A DNA stretch of 64,000 nt from Thalassospira sp. MCCC 1A01148 (lineage in GTDB: Bacteria > Pseudomonadota > Alphaproteobacteria > Rhodospirillales > Thalassospiraceae). Below the pieces are notes generated by a model, which was given only the letters and a program-made list of their open reading frames with translations, did not search any database and was not told where the DNA came from. This document shows, piece by piece, positions 1 through 9,174 of the stretch. Numbering within the stretch: position 1 is the first letter of the stretch; each line of letters starts with the position of its first letter. The stretch lies in NCBI RefSeq assembly GCF_001613795.1, contig NZ_LPVZ01000020.1:1364001-1428000 (forward strand), read 5' to 3'. Position numbers and translations under genes: made by a program.

Positions 1-2
1 CT

Positions 3-245
3 GTTGAGGAAGGGCGTCCGTTAGTCAGGGCGGCCTATACGGGAGTATCGGTAGTGTTCGATTCCTACGGGCGCAAGGTTGCAAACCTGTCCTTAGGGGA
101 GAGGGCTACCCTTTTGCACCCCCTTTTGAGTGATAAAAACCATACAACAGTATATTATTTGTGGCGTGACTTTCTATTTTACGGTATTGTGACCTTCTTC
201 GCCGTTCTCGCTATGGGATATAAACGCCGATTAAAATCCCTCTAG
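3..245 (+). CDS. lnt: Apolipoprotein N-acyltransferase, C-terminal fragment
   Basis: The open frame runs in from the left edge (reading from base 3) and stops at 245. It begins VEEGRPLVRAAYTGVSVVFD and continues with a DSYGRKVANLSLGERATLL segment, the usual tail of the nitrilase-like domain of Lnt. A final hydrophobic helix (FLFYGIVTFFAVLAMGY) and a basic end follow. Lnt adds the third acyl chain to the N-terminal cysteine of lipoproteins at the inner membrane. The catalytic residues lie upstream, outside the window. The order lnt, XRE regulator, metK, trmB is common in alphaproteobacteria and supports the call. Confidence 0.85.
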   Translation, partial: VEEGRPLVRAAYTGVSVVFDSYGRKVANLSLGERATLLHPLLSDKNHTTVYYLWRDFLFYGIVTFFAVLAMGYKRRLKSL

Positions 246-332
246 ACGGCTGACAAAATTGCCGAACCGTCCGGAAATTGTCCCACAAAAACACGGATGG
301 GTAGGTCGGAGTGAGAGAAGGAACTACCTTAA

Positions 333-827
333 ATGTCGCCTAGGGAAGAAAGTACGATGGTAAAGAACACACGTGGACGTGGTCGTGGCCGGACCGCAAG
401 CGGCGCCCCGAATCCTGTGGATATTCACGTTGGCGCACGTGTTCGCCTGCGCAGAACACTCCTTGGTATGAGTCAGGAAAAGCTGGGTGAGGCGATTGGC
501 CTGACATTCCAGCAAGTGCAGAAATATGAACGGGGAGCCAACCGTGTTGGTGCGTCGCGTTTGTACGATCTGTCACGCGTTCTTGACGTGCCTGTATCAT
601 TCTTCTTCGACGATATGCCTGACGAGATTTCCTCGAAATCGGTGCATGAACGTCGCGAAATGTCTGAAAGCCCGGATCCGTTCGACAACGATCCGATGAA
701 CCGTCGTGAAACGCTTGAACTGGTGCGTGCCTACTACCGGATTACCGATCCGAACCAGCGCAAGAAAATTTTTGAGCTCGTTAAATCAATGGGCGCATTG
801 CAGAGCACTGATTCCGATCAAAAATAA
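333..827 (+). CDS. XRE-family HTH transcriptional regulator
   Basis: 164 aa. A Cro/C1-type helix-turn-helix covers about residues 30-90 (RVRLRRTLLGMSQEKLGEAI, then GLTFQQVQKYERGANRVGAS). An acidic linker and a short helical tail (ETLELVRAYYRITDPNQRKK) follow. The basic start (KNTRGRGRGR) may contact DNA. Two starts are possible: ATG 333 (AGAAGGA about 10 bases upstream) and ATG 357 (AGGGAAG about 8 bases upstream, just before MVKNTRGRGR). I give the longer form. This regulator sits between lnt and metK in many alphaproteobacteria. Its targets cannot be read from the sequence, and metK also has its own riboswitch. Confidence 0.85.
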   Translation: MSPREESTMVKNTRGRGRGRTASGAPNPVDIHVGARVRLRRTLLGMSQEKLGEAIGLTFQQVQKYERGANRVGASRLYDLSRVLDVPVSFFFDDMPDEISSKSVHERREMSESPDPFDNDPMNRRETLELVRAYYRITDPNQRKKIFELVKSMGALQSTDSDQK

Positions 828-853
828 TCGGTTTGACCGATAGATATTTGTCG

Positions 854-892
854 AAAGGCGTGGTTCGCAAATTGTGAATCACGCCTTTGTCT
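854..892 (+). terminator. Hairpin terminator after the XRE gene
   Basis: A 13-bp stem (AAAGGCGTGGTTC, 854-866, with GAATCACGCCTTT, 876-888; one G-T pair) has a 9-nt loop and ends in a T-rich stretch (TTTGTCTG). It separates the regulator from the metK transcription unit. The U tract is short, so termination strength is uncertain. Confidence 0.6.
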
Positions 893-1011
893 GTTCGGTA
901 TAGTTGCCCTTGGTCAGGCGTTTGTCGGATTACCGTTTTGCGGCAATGATGCTTGACCTTCACATAGCGATAAGGCACAACCGACAGGACAGTTCGACCC
1001 AGAACTGATCA

Positions 1012-1064
1012 ATGTGGACGGATTTGGACCGCTTGCCACCACACAAAAAAAGGCTAAGTGGGCG
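1012..1064 (+). promoter_or_regulatory. SAM-II (SAM-alpha) riboswitch of metK
   Basis: P1 pairs TGTGG (1013-1017) with CCACA (1039-1043). The loop carries the family signature GATTTGGACCGCTTGC (1021-1036). An A-rich linker leads to GGCTAAGTGGG (1052-1062). CCGCTT (1029-1034) can pair with AAGTGG (1056-1061) to form the 3' pseudoknot. This H-type arrangement with conserved GATTT, TTGC and GCTAA matches the SAM-II class as I remember it. The class is typical of alphaproteobacterial methionine/SAM genes. It lies about 70 bases before metK, so product feedback on SAM synthetase is the likely role, through transcription or translation; the expression platform is not resolved. Confidence 0.8.
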
Positions 1065-1135
1065 CTATCGATACAGCCCTGTATCGGGAGCCCTCCGGTC
1101 CAGTTTTGGAAACCCATTACCGGAGAAGGTCTTAT

Positions 1136-2308
1136 ATGTCTCTTTCCGATTATCTATTTACCAGTGAATCCGTCTCGGAAGGTCATCCGGACAAAGTGTG
1201 TGACCGCATTTCCGATTCCATCGTTGATGCCTTTCTTTCTGCGGATGAAGATTCGCGCGTTGCCGTTGAAACGCTTGCAACCACCAACCGTGTGGTTCTG
1301 GCCGGTGAAGTTCGTGGCCCTGAAAGCGTGACCACCGAGGTCATGATCGAAAAGGCCCGTCAGGCAATCCGTGACATTGGCTACGAGCAGGAAGGCTTCC
1401 ACTGGAAGACGGCCCAGATCGACTGCCATGTGCATGAACAGTCTGTTGATATTGCTCAGGGCGTTGATTCTGCTGGTGAAAAAGACCTTGGCGCTGGTGA
1501 CCAGGGGATCATGTTTGGTTACGCATGTAACGAAACCGATGAACTGATGCCGGCACCGATCCAGTTTTCGCATCGTATCCTGCGTGCCATGGCAGCTGAC
1601 CGTCACTCGGGCAAAGCCCCGCAGTTCGGCCCGGATGCCAAAAGCCAGGTAACCCTGCGCTATGCTGGTGGCAAGCCGGTTGCAGCGACCTCTGTGGTTG
1701 TTTCGACCCAGCATGCCGAAGGCCTGACTCAGGACGCTGTTCGCGAACTGGTTCTGCCCTATGTCGAAGCGGCCCTTCCGGAAGGTTGGATGCCGCCTGC
1801 TGATGAAATCTATATCAACCCGACGGGTCGTTTTGTGATTGGTGGTCCTGACGGTGATGCCGGCCTTACCGGCCGTAAGATCATCGTTGATACCTATGGT
1901 GGCGCTGCACCGCATGGCGGTGGTGCGTTCTCGGGCAAGGACCCGACCAAGGTTGACCGTTCGGCGGCTTATGCTGCGCGTTATCTTGCGAAAAACGTGG
2001 TTGCAGCAGGTCTTGCAGAAAAATGCACCATTCAGCTGGCCTATGCGATTGGCGTGTCCAAGCCGCTGGCACTTTATGTCAACAACCACGACACCGGTAA
2101 TGTTGATGAGCTGAAGCTGGGTGGCGTTCTGCGTCAGCTGATGGATCTCAGCCCGCGTGGTATCCGCGAACATCTGTCGCTGTGCCGCCCGATCTACACG
2201 CCGTCTTCTGCATATGGTCACTTTGGCCGTCAGCCGACCGACGATGGTGGCTTCTCCTGGGAGCGCACCGATCTGGTTGGTGAACTGAAATCGGCATTCG
2301 GTGCCTGA
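1136..2308 (+). CDS. metK: S-adenosylmethionine synthetase
   Basis: 390 aa from ATG 1136, which has GAGAAGG just upstream and the usual N-terminus [20 protein letters not shown]. The frame stays open upstream to 1058, but that stretch covers leader RNA and is not family-like. MetK joins methionine and ATP to make SAM in the cytoplasm. Visible motifs are [19 protein letters not shown] (substrate binding, about residue 15), [12 protein letters not shown] (about 120) and the glycine-rich [19 protein letters not shown] (about 260). Length is normal. The SAM-II element upstream implies control by its own product. A strong terminator follows. Confidence 0.97.
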   Translation: MSLSDYLFTSESVSEGHPDKVCDRISDSIVDAFLSADEDSRVAVETLATTNRVVLAGEVRGPESVTTEVMIEKARQAIRDIGYEQEGFHWKTAQIDCHVHEQSVDIAQGVDSAGEKDLGAGDQGIMFGYACNETDELMPAPIQFSHRILRAMAADRHSGKAPQFGPDAKSQVTLRYAGGKPVAATSVVVSTQHAEGLTQDAVRELVLPYVEAALPEGWMPPADEIYINPTGRFVIGGPDGDAGLTGRKIIVDTYGGAAPHGGGAFSGKDPTKVDRSAAYAARYLAKNVVAAGLAEKCTIQLAYAIGVSKPLALYVNNHDTGNVDELKLGGVLRQLMDLSPRGIREHLSLCRPIYTPSSAYGHFGRQPTDDGGFSWERTDLVGELKSAFGA

Positions 2309-2366
2309 TTGGCAGAAAGCGCGTTGAAAAGTGCGATTTGCCAAAATCGCATGACGTGATAAGAGG

Positions 2367-2400
2367 CGGGCGGCCCGAGTTTTCCGGGCCGCCCGTTTTG
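2367..2400 (+). terminator. Rho-independent terminator after metK
   Basis: CGGGCGGCCCG (2367-2377) and CGGGCCGCCCG (2385-2395) form a perfect 11-bp GC-rich stem with a short loop, followed by TTTTGATTTT. It separates metK from trmB. Confidence 0.85.
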
Positions 2401-2451
2401 ATTTTCTGACGACCCGAACCTTCATTCCGACCCTGATTAACAGAAACGACC

Positions 2452-3171
2452 ATGCGCAACAAAGACCGTCCGATCCCGACCGCTGATCGTCCAAACTTCT
2501 ATGGCCGTCGCGGCAGCCGTCCGCTCAAGGATTCTCGCAAGGCCCTTGTGGATGCGATGTTGCCTGAAATTGGCATCACCTATCCGGATGAAGCCGGGGT
2601 CGACCCGAACAGCTATTTTGCTGCAAAGCCCAAACAGCTCTGGCTGGAAATCGGTTTTGGCGGTGGAGAGCATCTGGCCGGCCAGGCCGAAGCAAACCCG
2701 GATGTCGGAATTATCGGTGCAGAACCGTTTATGGACGGGGTTGGCAGCCTGCTGCGCCATCTTGATGAGCGAAAACTATCCAATGTACGCGTCGTTGCCG
2801 ATGATTCGCGCCCGCTGCTTTATAAGCTGGTGGATGCATGTTTTGATCGGGCCTTTTTGCTGTTTCCCGATCCGTGGCCCAAGAAACGCCATGCCGAGCG
2901 TCGCTTTATCGGTCCGAAAAATCTGGCGTTGCTCGCACGTCTTCTGAAAGACGGTGCTGAGTTCCGGGTTGCCAGCGATGACATGCAGTATATTTCCTGG
3001 ACCTTGCAGCATATGCATAACCATCCGGATTTCGAATGGCTGGCAGAGAGCCCCGATGACTGGCGCACGCCGCCGTCCGACTGGGTGCGGACCCGTTATG
3101 AGCAAAAGGCACTGCGTCAGGGCAAAAAGTGCAACTATCTGCGATTCCGTCGCAAGCCGCGCCAATCCTGA
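2452..3171 (+). CDS. trmB: tRNA (guanine-N7-)-methyltransferase
   Basis: 239 aa. TrmB methylates G46 of tRNA using SAM. The SAM site is visible (LWLEIGFGGGEHLAGQAEAN, about residues 63-82). The family signature FPDPWPKKRHAERRF lies near residue 138, and the C-terminal TRYEQKALRQGK segment is typical. Its position after metK is conserved in related genomes. No strong ribosome-binding site precedes ATG 2452, but the N-terminal RPNFYGRRGSR stretch is family-like, so the start is reasonable. Confidence 0.93.
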   Translation: MRNKDRPIPTADRPNFYGRRGSRPLKDSRKALVDAMLPEIGITYPDEAGVDPNSYFAAKPKQLWLEIGFGGGEHLAGQAEANPDVGIIGAEPFMDGVGSLLRHLDERKLSNVRVVADDSRPLLYKLVDACFDRAFLLFPDPWPKKRHAERRFIGPKNLALLARLLKDGAEFRVASDDMQYISWTLQHMHNHPDFEWLAESPDDWRTPPSDWVRTRYEQKALRQGKKCNYLRFRRKPRQS

Positions 3172-3568
3172 GTCGTGCTTGGTCAGGCGGGTGGCGACCC
3201 TGTGTTGGGAGTCGCTGCGTCTGATGCATGGTGCCATGGTGCTTGCGTGTCTGGATGGATCACGGTGGATCAGGGCAGGGCTGCGTTTGCAGCATGTCGC
3301 CGGGCACAGACTTTATTCTTTGATGAAAAATGGCCAGATCGGCGTTCTGTCGGGTCTGGCAGATAACTGTGCCGAAAACAGTCTCCTGTGGCAGGGTTCC
3401 GGACACTGCAAAAGGCAGGCACTGCAAGCGTTTGCGGGGGTGGCCGCGTTTAAGGCCGTTTGATTGAATATCGTTGCTGTATCTGGTCGCAGATCGGCGA
3501 GGTTGCCCGGTTTGCCGATATGCCCGGAAATCCTTGGGTTGAATGGCGTTGTGTGCCGGTATCCTGAC
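3172..3568. other. Non-coding gap between trmB and the rimP promoter
   Basis: About 400 bases. Several short frames cross it, but none has a plausible start or a protein I recognise. No clear hairpin with a T tract or repeat was found. The first part may be the trmB 3' end. Confidence 0.4.
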
Positions 3569-3597
3569 TTGATTTCTGCGCAAACCGGCTGTATAAA
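3569..3597 (+). promoter_or_regulatory. Sigma-70 type promoter of the rimP-nusA-infB operon
   Basis: TTGATT (3569-3574), a 17-base spacer and TATAAA (3592-3597). Transcription would start near 3604, giving a leader of about 76 nt before rimP. This is the best promoter match found in the first 15 kb. Confidence 0.6.
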
Positions 3598-3623
3598 GCC
3601 GCCAAGCTTTTTGTAAATTCTGA

Positions 3624-3661
3624 CAAAGAGTGGGCCCCGCGCCCGCTCTTTTGTGCTTTTT
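3624..3661 (+). terminator. Attenuator-like hairpin in the rimP leader
   Basis: CAAAGAG.GGGC (3624-3635) pairs with GCCC.CTCTTTTG (3641-3653) around a CCCGC loop. TGCTTTTTGG follows, with five Ts at 3657-3661. The hairpin lies downstream of the predicted start site and about 19 bases before ATG 3680. It therefore looks like a leader terminator for the rimP operon rather than the end of trmB. NusA, encoded second in the operon, could in principle feed back here; that is inference. Confidence 0.6.
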
Positions 3662-3679
3662 GGGGTATGGCATCGCTTT

Positions 3680-4219
3680 ATGGCTGAGCTGATTGGACAA
3701 CAGTTAAAAGACCCGTTGATGGCGAAAATCGTAGAGATTATCGAGCCGTCAATCAACGCGCTGGGCTTTGAGCTGGTTCGGGTTTCGATGACCGGGCAGG
3801 ACCACAATATCCTGCAGATCATGGCAGATCGACCGGACGCCACAGGCAGCATCAATGTCGAAGATTGCGCCGAGATCAGCCGTACAGTTTCCGCCCTGAT
3901 GGATGTCGAGGATCCGATTTCGGGTGCCTATCACCTTGAAGTCAGTTCCCCGGGTATCGACCGCCCGCTGACCCGCGCCGCACATTTTGATGTGTGGAAG
4001 GGATTTGAGGCAAAGGTCGAACTGGTGATGGCCGTGAATGGTCGTCGCCGTTTCAGCGGTGTGCTGGATGGGATTGAAGATAATGCGGTCGCTCTGATTG
4101 TGGATGGCGAACGTGTCTTGTTGCCGTTGGCCGATATCGCAAAAGCGAAATTGGTGCTGACAGATGAATTGATCGCGCACGTCACCGGTAATCGCCGGAC
4201 TGACGAAAACGCAGAATAG
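3680..4219 (+). CDS. rimP: Ribosome maturation factor RimP
   Basis: 179 aa. RimP helps mature the 30S subunit. The N-terminal domain shows the family pattern VEIIEPSINALGFELVRV and ISRTVSALMDVEDPI, then the hallmark YHLEVSSPGIDRPLTRAAHF near residue 90. The C-terminal SH3-like barrel covers about residues 105-165. ATG 3680 (MAELIGQQ) was chosen; the frame extends to 3653, into the leader hairpin, and another Met lies at 3719. It is the first gene of the rimP-nusA-ylxR-infB-rbfA-truB-rpsO operon and ends 9 bases before nusA. Confidence 0.93.
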   Translation: MAELIGQQLKDPLMAKIVEIIEPSINALGFELVRVSMTGQDHNILQIMADRPDATGSINVEDCAEISRTVSALMDVEDPISGAYHLEVSSPGIDRPLTRAAHFDVWKGFEAKVELVMAVNGRRRFSGVLDGIEDNAVALIVDGERVLLPLADIAKAKLVLTDELIAHVTGNRRTDENAE

Positions 4220-4228
4220 AGGTTGGAT

Positions 4229-5785
4229 ATGGAAGCAACTTCGGGAATGCCGCGGCCGGAACTTTTGCAGGTCGCAGATGCCGTTGCCCGTGAAAAGGGC
4301 ATTGATCGTGACGAGGTTCTCGGTGCGATGGAACAGGCCATTCAAAAGGCCGGTCGTTCCAGATATGGCCATGAGCATGACATTCGTGCCCATATTGACC
4401 GTAAAACCGGCGAAATCAAACTCGCCCGTTACATCGAGGTCACTGATGAAATCGAAAACGATTTCACCCAGATGTCGCTTGAGCAGGCACGCATCCGTGA
4501 CGAGAACATCAATCTTGGTGAATTCCTGGTTGATCCGCTTCCGCCGATCGATTTTGGCCGTATCGCTGCCCAGACCGCAAAACAGGTCATCGTGCAGAAA
4601 GTGCGCGACGCAGAGCGCGAACGCCAGTTCGAGGAATACAAGGACCGTGCAGACGAAGTCATCAACGGCGTCGTCAAGCGTGTCGAATTTGGCAATGTTC
4701 TTGTCGATATCGGTCGCGCCGAAGCCATTCTGCGCCGTGAAGAACTGATCCCGCGCGAAACCGTGCGTCAGGGTGACCGGGTACGTGCCCTGATTCTTGA
4801 TGTTCGTCGTGAACAGCGTGGTCCGCAGATCTTCCTGTCGCGTACCCACCCGACCTTCATGGCAAAACTGTTTGCCCAGGAAGTTCCGGAAATCTACGAC
4901 GGCATCATCGAGATCAAGTCGGTTGCCCGTGATCCGGGTTCGCGCGCGAAAATCTCGGTTCTGTCCTCGGACAACTCGATTGACCCGGTCGGTGCCTGTG
5001 TCGGTATGCGCGGTTCGCGCGTACAGGCCGTTGTTGCCGAACTTCAGGGTGAAAAAATCGACATCATCCAGTGGTCCGAAGACCCGGCGACCTTTGTTGT
5101 GAACGCTTTGGCCCCGGCCGAAGTCACCAAGGTTGTTATTGATGAAGAAACCAACCGTATCGAAGTTGTCGTTCCGGACGATCAGCTCAGCCTCGCCATC
5201 GGCCGTCGCGGTCAGAACGTGCGCCTGGCATCCCAGCTGACCGGTTGGGATATCGACATTCTCACCGAGGAAGACGAAAGCGAACGTCGTCAGGAAGAAG
5301 CACGCAAGCGTGCGGAAATGTTCATCAAGGCCCTTGATGTTGACGAAGTGATCGCCCATCTCCTCGTTGCCGAAGGTTTCACCTCGATCGAGGAAGTCGG
5401 TTATGTGCCGTTGGCAGAGCTGGCCGAGATCGAAGGGTTCGAAGAAGAAATCGCTGAAGAGTTGCGCAACCGCGCACGCACCTTCCTTTCCGAAGAGGCA
5501 GAGCGTCTTCAGAAGCGTCGTGAAGAGCTCAAGGTTGCCGATGATCTGGTAGAATTCCCGGGTCTGTCGCTTGCTGTTGTTGTTCGCCTTGGCGAAAACG
5601 ATGTCAAAAACCTTGAAGACTTTGCTGATCTCGCCAGTGACGAGCTGATCGAATATGTCGGGGATGCTGATACCATGACCATGGATCAGGCCAACGACAT
5701 GATCATGGAAGCCCGCCGCAAGCTTGGCTGGTTCGACGGTCTTGAAGAAGAGACCGAAGAAACTGCCGAAGGCGAAGAGGCGTAA
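4229..5785 (+). CDS. nusA: Transcription termination/antitermination factor NusA
   Basis: 518 aa from ATG 4229, with AGAGG just upstream; a TTG six bases earlier is less likely. NusA binds RNA polymerase and RNA and affects pausing, termination and antitermination. Domains in order: N-terminal polymerase-binding domain (about 1-120), S1 domain (DEVINGVVKRVEFGNVLVDI, about 135-200), KH1 (GACVGMRGSRVQAVVAELQG), KH2 (LSLAIGRRGQNVRLASQLTG) and C-terminal helix-hairpin-helix repeats (VAEGFTSIEEVGYVPLAELA, about 375-500). The acidic tail is typical of alphaproteobacterial NusA. Length and order are normal. Confidence 0.97.
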   Translation: MEATSGMPRPELLQVADAVAREKGIDRDEVLGAMEQAIQKAGRSRYGHEHDIRAHIDRKTGEIKLARYIEVTDEIENDFTQMSLEQARIRDENINLGEFLVDPLPPIDFGRIAAQTAKQVIVQKVRDAERERQFEEYKDRADEVINGVVKRVEFGNVLVDIGRAEAILRREELIPRETVRQGDRVRALILDVRREQRGPQIFLSRTHPTFMAKLFAQEVPEIYDGIIEIKSVARDPGSRAKISVLSSDNSIDPVGACVGMRGSRVQAVVAELQGEKIDIIQWSEDPATFVVNALAPAEVTKVVIDEETNRIEVVVPDDQLSLAIGRRGQNVRLASQLTGWDIDILTEEDESERRQEEARKRAEMFIKALDVDEVIAHLLVAEGFTSIEEVGYVPLAELAEIEGFEEEIAEELRNRARTFLSEEAERLQKRREELKVADDLVEFPGLSLAVVVRLGENDVKNLEDFADLASDELIEYVGDADTMTMDQANDMIMEARRKLGWFDGLEEETEETAEGEEA

Positions 5786-5803
5786 GCCTGATCGGAGGAT
5801 GCC

Positions 5804-6394
5804 ATGTCGCATCGTAAAGGCGGCAAGGTAGCCGAGGTTCCGGAACGCCGGTGCATTGTCACCGGCGAAGTCCGGAACAAAGAAGATCTTCTCAGGGTTG
5901 TAATCGGGCCGGATGGTTCGGTGGTGCCAGACCTTGAGGAACGGCTACCGGGACGGGGATTATGGTTGTGCCCGTCGCGGGATGTGATAAATACCGCCTG
6001 TGCAAAGAACGCCTTTGCCCGGGCGGCCCGGCAAAAAGTCGTGGTCGACACCGCACTTGCAGACCGGATCGAAGAATTGCTGACGCGCAAATGTATCGAT
6101 CTGTTGTCGCTGGCGCGACGTGCCGGACAGGCTGTTGCAGGATTTGAAAAGGCCCGTGCCCAGATTGCCGAGGGCGCAGCCTTGATATTGGCGGCACGCG
6201 ATGGTGCCGCAGACGGAAAATCCAAGATCGAGGCCAAGGCCCGGGATCTGCCGATTTATTCCGTTCTGGATGCTGCTGAAATCGGCGCGGCTTTTGGTCG
6301 CGAAAAAGCAGTACATGTGGCCGTTGCGCCAGGAGGCCTTGCCACGCGGTTGGGTCGTTCATGCAAGCGGCTTGAAGGATTTCGCGCTGTCTGA
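5804..6394 (+). CDS. YlxR-type RNA-binding protein with an L7Ae-like C-terminal half
   Basis: 196 aa. The first about 90 residues form a YlxR/DUF448 domain (PERRCIVTGEVRNKEDLLRV, PGRGLWLCPSRDVINTACAK). The second half (LLSLARRAGQAVAGFEKARA, about 105 onward) resembles the ribosomal L7Ae/L30e fold. This fused form between nusA and infB is usual in alphaproteobacteria. Related proteins bind RNA and associate with ribosome or RNase P functions; the exact role here is unknown. A GGAGG site lies 8 bases before ATG 5804. Confidence 0.88.
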   Translation: MSHRKGGKVAEVPERRCIVTGEVRNKEDLLRVVIGPDGSVVPDLEERLPGRGLWLCPSRDVINTACAKNAFARAARQKVVVDTALADRIEELLTRKCIDLLSLARRAGQAVAGFEKARAQIAEGAALILAARDGAADGKSKIEAKARDLPIYSVLDAAEIGAAFGREKAVHVAVAPGGLATRLGRSCKRLEGFRAV

Positions 6395-6487
6395 GATCAG
6401 ACTCTGTGACCAGATAAGCGCCAGACGGACAGGACAGGATCGGCAGATGTGCCCGATCCCGCAGGAAATGAGGAAGTTGGACGGATT

Positions 6488-9157
6488 ATGAGTGATCGCG
6501 AACAGGAGAAGAAACCGCTGAGCCTCAACAGATCGAAGCTTGAATTGAGCAAGACGATCGAGGCTGGGCAGGTTCGTCAGAACTTCTCGCATGGACGGTC
6601 AAAATCTGTGACCGTCGAAGTGCGTAAGAAGCGTACATTCGAAAAAAACGAATCCGGTCGCTTCCGTGAAGTGAAGAAGGATCTTGTTGAAGAGCAGGCA
6701 CCGGCGGCAGAAAAGCCGGCACCGGAAGCCAAGAAGGAACCGGTAGAAGAGCCGAAATCGCGTCAGACCGTTGATGATCACGGCAATCTGACCGATAGCG
6801 AGCGCGCTGCCCGTATGGCTGCTTTGAAGGCTGCTGAAGAGCGCCGCAAGCAAGAAGAAGCGGATGCGGAAATTCGTGCGCGCGAAGAAGCTGCGCGCAA
6901 GGCCGAGGAAGAAGCGCGCAAGGCAGAAGAAGCCAAGGCAGCTGCTGAGGCCAAGCAGGAAGAAGAAAAGCCGGCTGCTTCTGAAAACGACTCCCCGTCT
7001 GTGGAAGAAGTCGAAAAGCAACTTGCCGCTTCGACCGCGAAAGGCAAGACCTCCAAGCCGAAACCGGCTGGCAAGCCGAAGGCTGAGGAAAACGTCATGC
7101 AGGGTGAGCCGGCAGAACCGCTGGTGCCTGAAGAACGTCGCCGTGCGGCCCCGGCAGATGCCAAGTCCAAAAGCCGCAAGGAAATTGACGAGGAAAATGC
7201 CCGTCAGGCTGCACGCAAGCGTGCCGAAGAAGAAGCCGGTCGCGCCGCGCGCGGCAAGGGTGACGATGGCCGCCGTCGTGGCAAGCTTTCGATCAATAAT
7301 GCAATGAGCGGTGACGAAGGTGGTCGCCGTCGTTCCATGGCATCGATCAAGCGCCAGCAGGCCAAAGCAAAAGCGCGTGCCCAAGGCCCGCAGAAACCAA
7401 AGGAAAAAGTCGTGCGTGATGTGGTTATCCCGGACGTTATTACCGTTCAGGAACTGGCCAACCGTATGGCTGAACGTGCGGCAGACGTTATCAAGACCCT
7501 GATGAGCATGGGGGTCATGGCGACCATCAACCAGAGCCTTGATCCTGATACCGCGCAGCTGGTTGTCGAGGAATTCGGCCATAACATGCGCCGTGTTTCC
7601 GATGCTGACGTTGAAGAGGCACTGGTTGCTGCCGATGACAACGAAGAACAACTGATCGGCCGTCCGCCGGTCGTGACCGTGATGGGTCACGTTGACCATG
7701 GTAAAACCTCTTTGCTTGATGCCCTGCGCGCAACAGACGTTGCCGGTGGCGAGGCTGGCGGTATTACCCAGCATATCGGTGCCTATCAGGTCACCATGGC
7801 AACCGGTTCGAAGATCACCTTCATCGATACTCCGGGCCACGCAGCGTTTACCGAAATGCGTTCGCGCGGTGCGAAGGTTACCGATATCGTGGTTCTGGTG
7901 GTTGCTGCCGATGACTCGGTCATGCCGCAAACCATCGAGGCGATCAGCCACGCCAAGGCAGCTGACGTTCCGATGATTGTCGCTATCAACAAGATCGACA
8001 AGCCGGGCGCAAATCCGAGCAAGGTGAAAACCGAACTTCTTCAGCATGAAGTTGTGGTCGAGGAAATGGGCGGTGATGTTCAGGCGGTTGAAGTATCCGC
8101 CAAACAGCGCACCGGCCTGACCGAACTGGAAGAAGCCATTCTGCTGCAGTCCGAGGTGCTTGACCTTAAAGCCAACCCGGAACGTGTTGCCGATGGTGTT
8201 GTCGTTGAAGCCCGTATGGAAAAAGGCCGCGGTCCGGTCGCGACCGTTCTGGTGCAGCGCGGTACGCTGCGCACCGGTGATATCTTTGTCACGGGTCCGG
8301 AATGGGGTCGCGTCCGTGCGTTGATCGACGATCACGGCAACCGTGTCGCAGAAGCCATTCCGGGTATGCCAGTCGAGGTAACCGGTCTGAACGGTGTGCC
8401 GTCTGCCGGTGACGACTTTGTGGTTGTTGAAAACGAAGCCAAGGCGCGTGAAGTTTCCGACTTCCGTCAGCGCCGCATTCGTGAGACCCAGGCCGCTGCG
8501 ATGAAGAAATCCGCGCTTGAGAACATGTTCTCGCAGAGCGGTGATGTCAAAGAACTCCCGATCGTCATCAAGGGTGACGTGCAGGGTTCTGTCGAAGCCC
8601 TTATCGGCACCTTGCAGAAACTCGGGAACGAGGAAGTCTCGGTCCGTGTCCTGCATAGCGGTGTGGGTGGTATTAACGAATCCGACGTGACGCTGGCGCG
8701 TGCATCCAATGCCCTGATCATTGGCTTTAACGTGCGTGCAAACCAGCAGGCCCGTGAACAGTCACGCCGCGACAACGTTGATATTCGTTACTACTCGATC
8801 ATTTACGATGTTGCTGATGACATCAAAAAGATGCTGTCGGGCATGCTGTCTCCGGAAGTTCGCGAGAAGTTCCTGGGATATGCAGAAATCCGCGACATCT
8901 TCACCATCTCTGGCAACAAGATTGCCGGTTGTATGGTCACCGAGGGTATCGTCAAACGTGGCGCAGGCGTTCGCCTGCTGCGCGACAACGTCGTTATTCA
9001 TTCCGGCGAACTTTCGACGCTTCGTCGCTTCAAGGACGAAGTCAAGGAAGTCCGTGAGGGCTATGAATGCGGTATGTCGTTTGCCAAATACAACGATATT
9101 CAGGCTGGCGATGTCATCGAGTGCTTCGAGAACGAGGAAATTGCCGTCGAACTGTAA
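6488..9157 (+). CDS. infB: Translation initiation factor IF-2
   Basis: 889 aa from ATG 6488 ([10 protein letters not shown]), after AGGAAG; the frame opens 39 bases earlier without a good site. IF-2 is the GTPase that places initiator tRNA on the 30S subunit. A long charged, Lys/Glu/Ala-rich N-terminal region (about 60-270) is followed by the IF2-N-like segment ([20 protein letters not shown]). The G domain shows [16 protein letters not shown] (G1, about 400), [12 protein letters not shown] (G3, about 445) and NKIDKPGA (G4, about 500). The beta-barrel and C-terminal domains are complete. The repetitive acidic and basic codons create long antisense frames, which are not genes. Confidence 0.97.
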   Translation: MSDREQEKKPLSLNRSKLELSKTIEAGQVRQNFSHGRSKSVTVEVRKKRTFEKNESGRFREVKKDLVEEQAPAAEKPAPEAKKEPVEEPKSRQTVDDHGNLTDSERAARMAALKAAEERRKQEEADAEIRAREEAARKAEEEARKAEEAKAAAEAKQEEEKPAASENDSPSVEEVEKQLAASTAKGKTSKPKPAGKPKAEENVMQGEPAEPLVPEERRRAAPADAKSKSRKEIDEENARQAARKRAEEEAGRAARGKGDDGRRRGKLSINNAMSGDEGGRRRSMASIKRQQAKAKARAQGPQKPKEKVVRDVVIPDVITVQELANRMAERAADVIKTLMSMGVMATINQSLDPDTAQLVVEEFGHNMRRVSDADVEEALVAADDNEEQLIGRPPVVTVMGHVDHGKTSLLDALRATDVAGGEAGGITQHIGAYQVTMATGSKITFIDTPGHAAFTEMRSRGAKVTDIVVLVVAADDSVMPQTIEAISHAKAADVPMIVAINKIDKPGANPSKVKTELLQHEVVVEEMGGDVQAVEVSAKQRTGLTELEEAILLQSEVLDLKANPERVADGVVVEARMEKGRGPVATVLVQRGTLRTGDIFVTGPEWGRVRALIDDHGNRVAEAIPGMPVEVTGLNGVPSAGDDFVVVENEAKAREVSDFRQRRIRETQAAAMKKSALENMFSQSGDVKELPIVIKGDVQGSVEALIGTLQKLGNEEVSVRVLHSGVGGINESDVTLARASNALIIGFNVRANQQAREQSRRDNVDIRYYSIIYDVADDIKKMLSGMLSPEVREKFLGYAEIRDIFTISGNKIAGCMVTEGIVKRGAGVRLLRDNVVIHSGELSTLRRFKDEVKEVREGYECGMSFAKYNDIQAGDVIECFENEEIAVEL

Positions 9158-9174
9158 GACGGCGAGGAACTGAC

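Noticed and set aside
1154-2494. Antisense open frame opposite metK
   Set aside because: Shadow of metK coding bias; no start site or recognisable domain.
2954-3463. Open frame across the trmB end and the gap after it
   Set aside because: Begins inside trmB out of frame and has no recognisable protein or ribosome site.
3749-5812. Long antisense open frame (687 codons) opposite rimP and nusA
   Set aside because: It mirrors the codon phase of two strongly conserved genes, has no family-like sequence and no ribosome site.
6599-8656. Long antisense open frame (685 codons) opposite infB
   Set aside because: Caused by the Lys/Glu/Ala-rich codons of IF-2; its product is phenylalanine- and arginine-rich low-complexity sequence.
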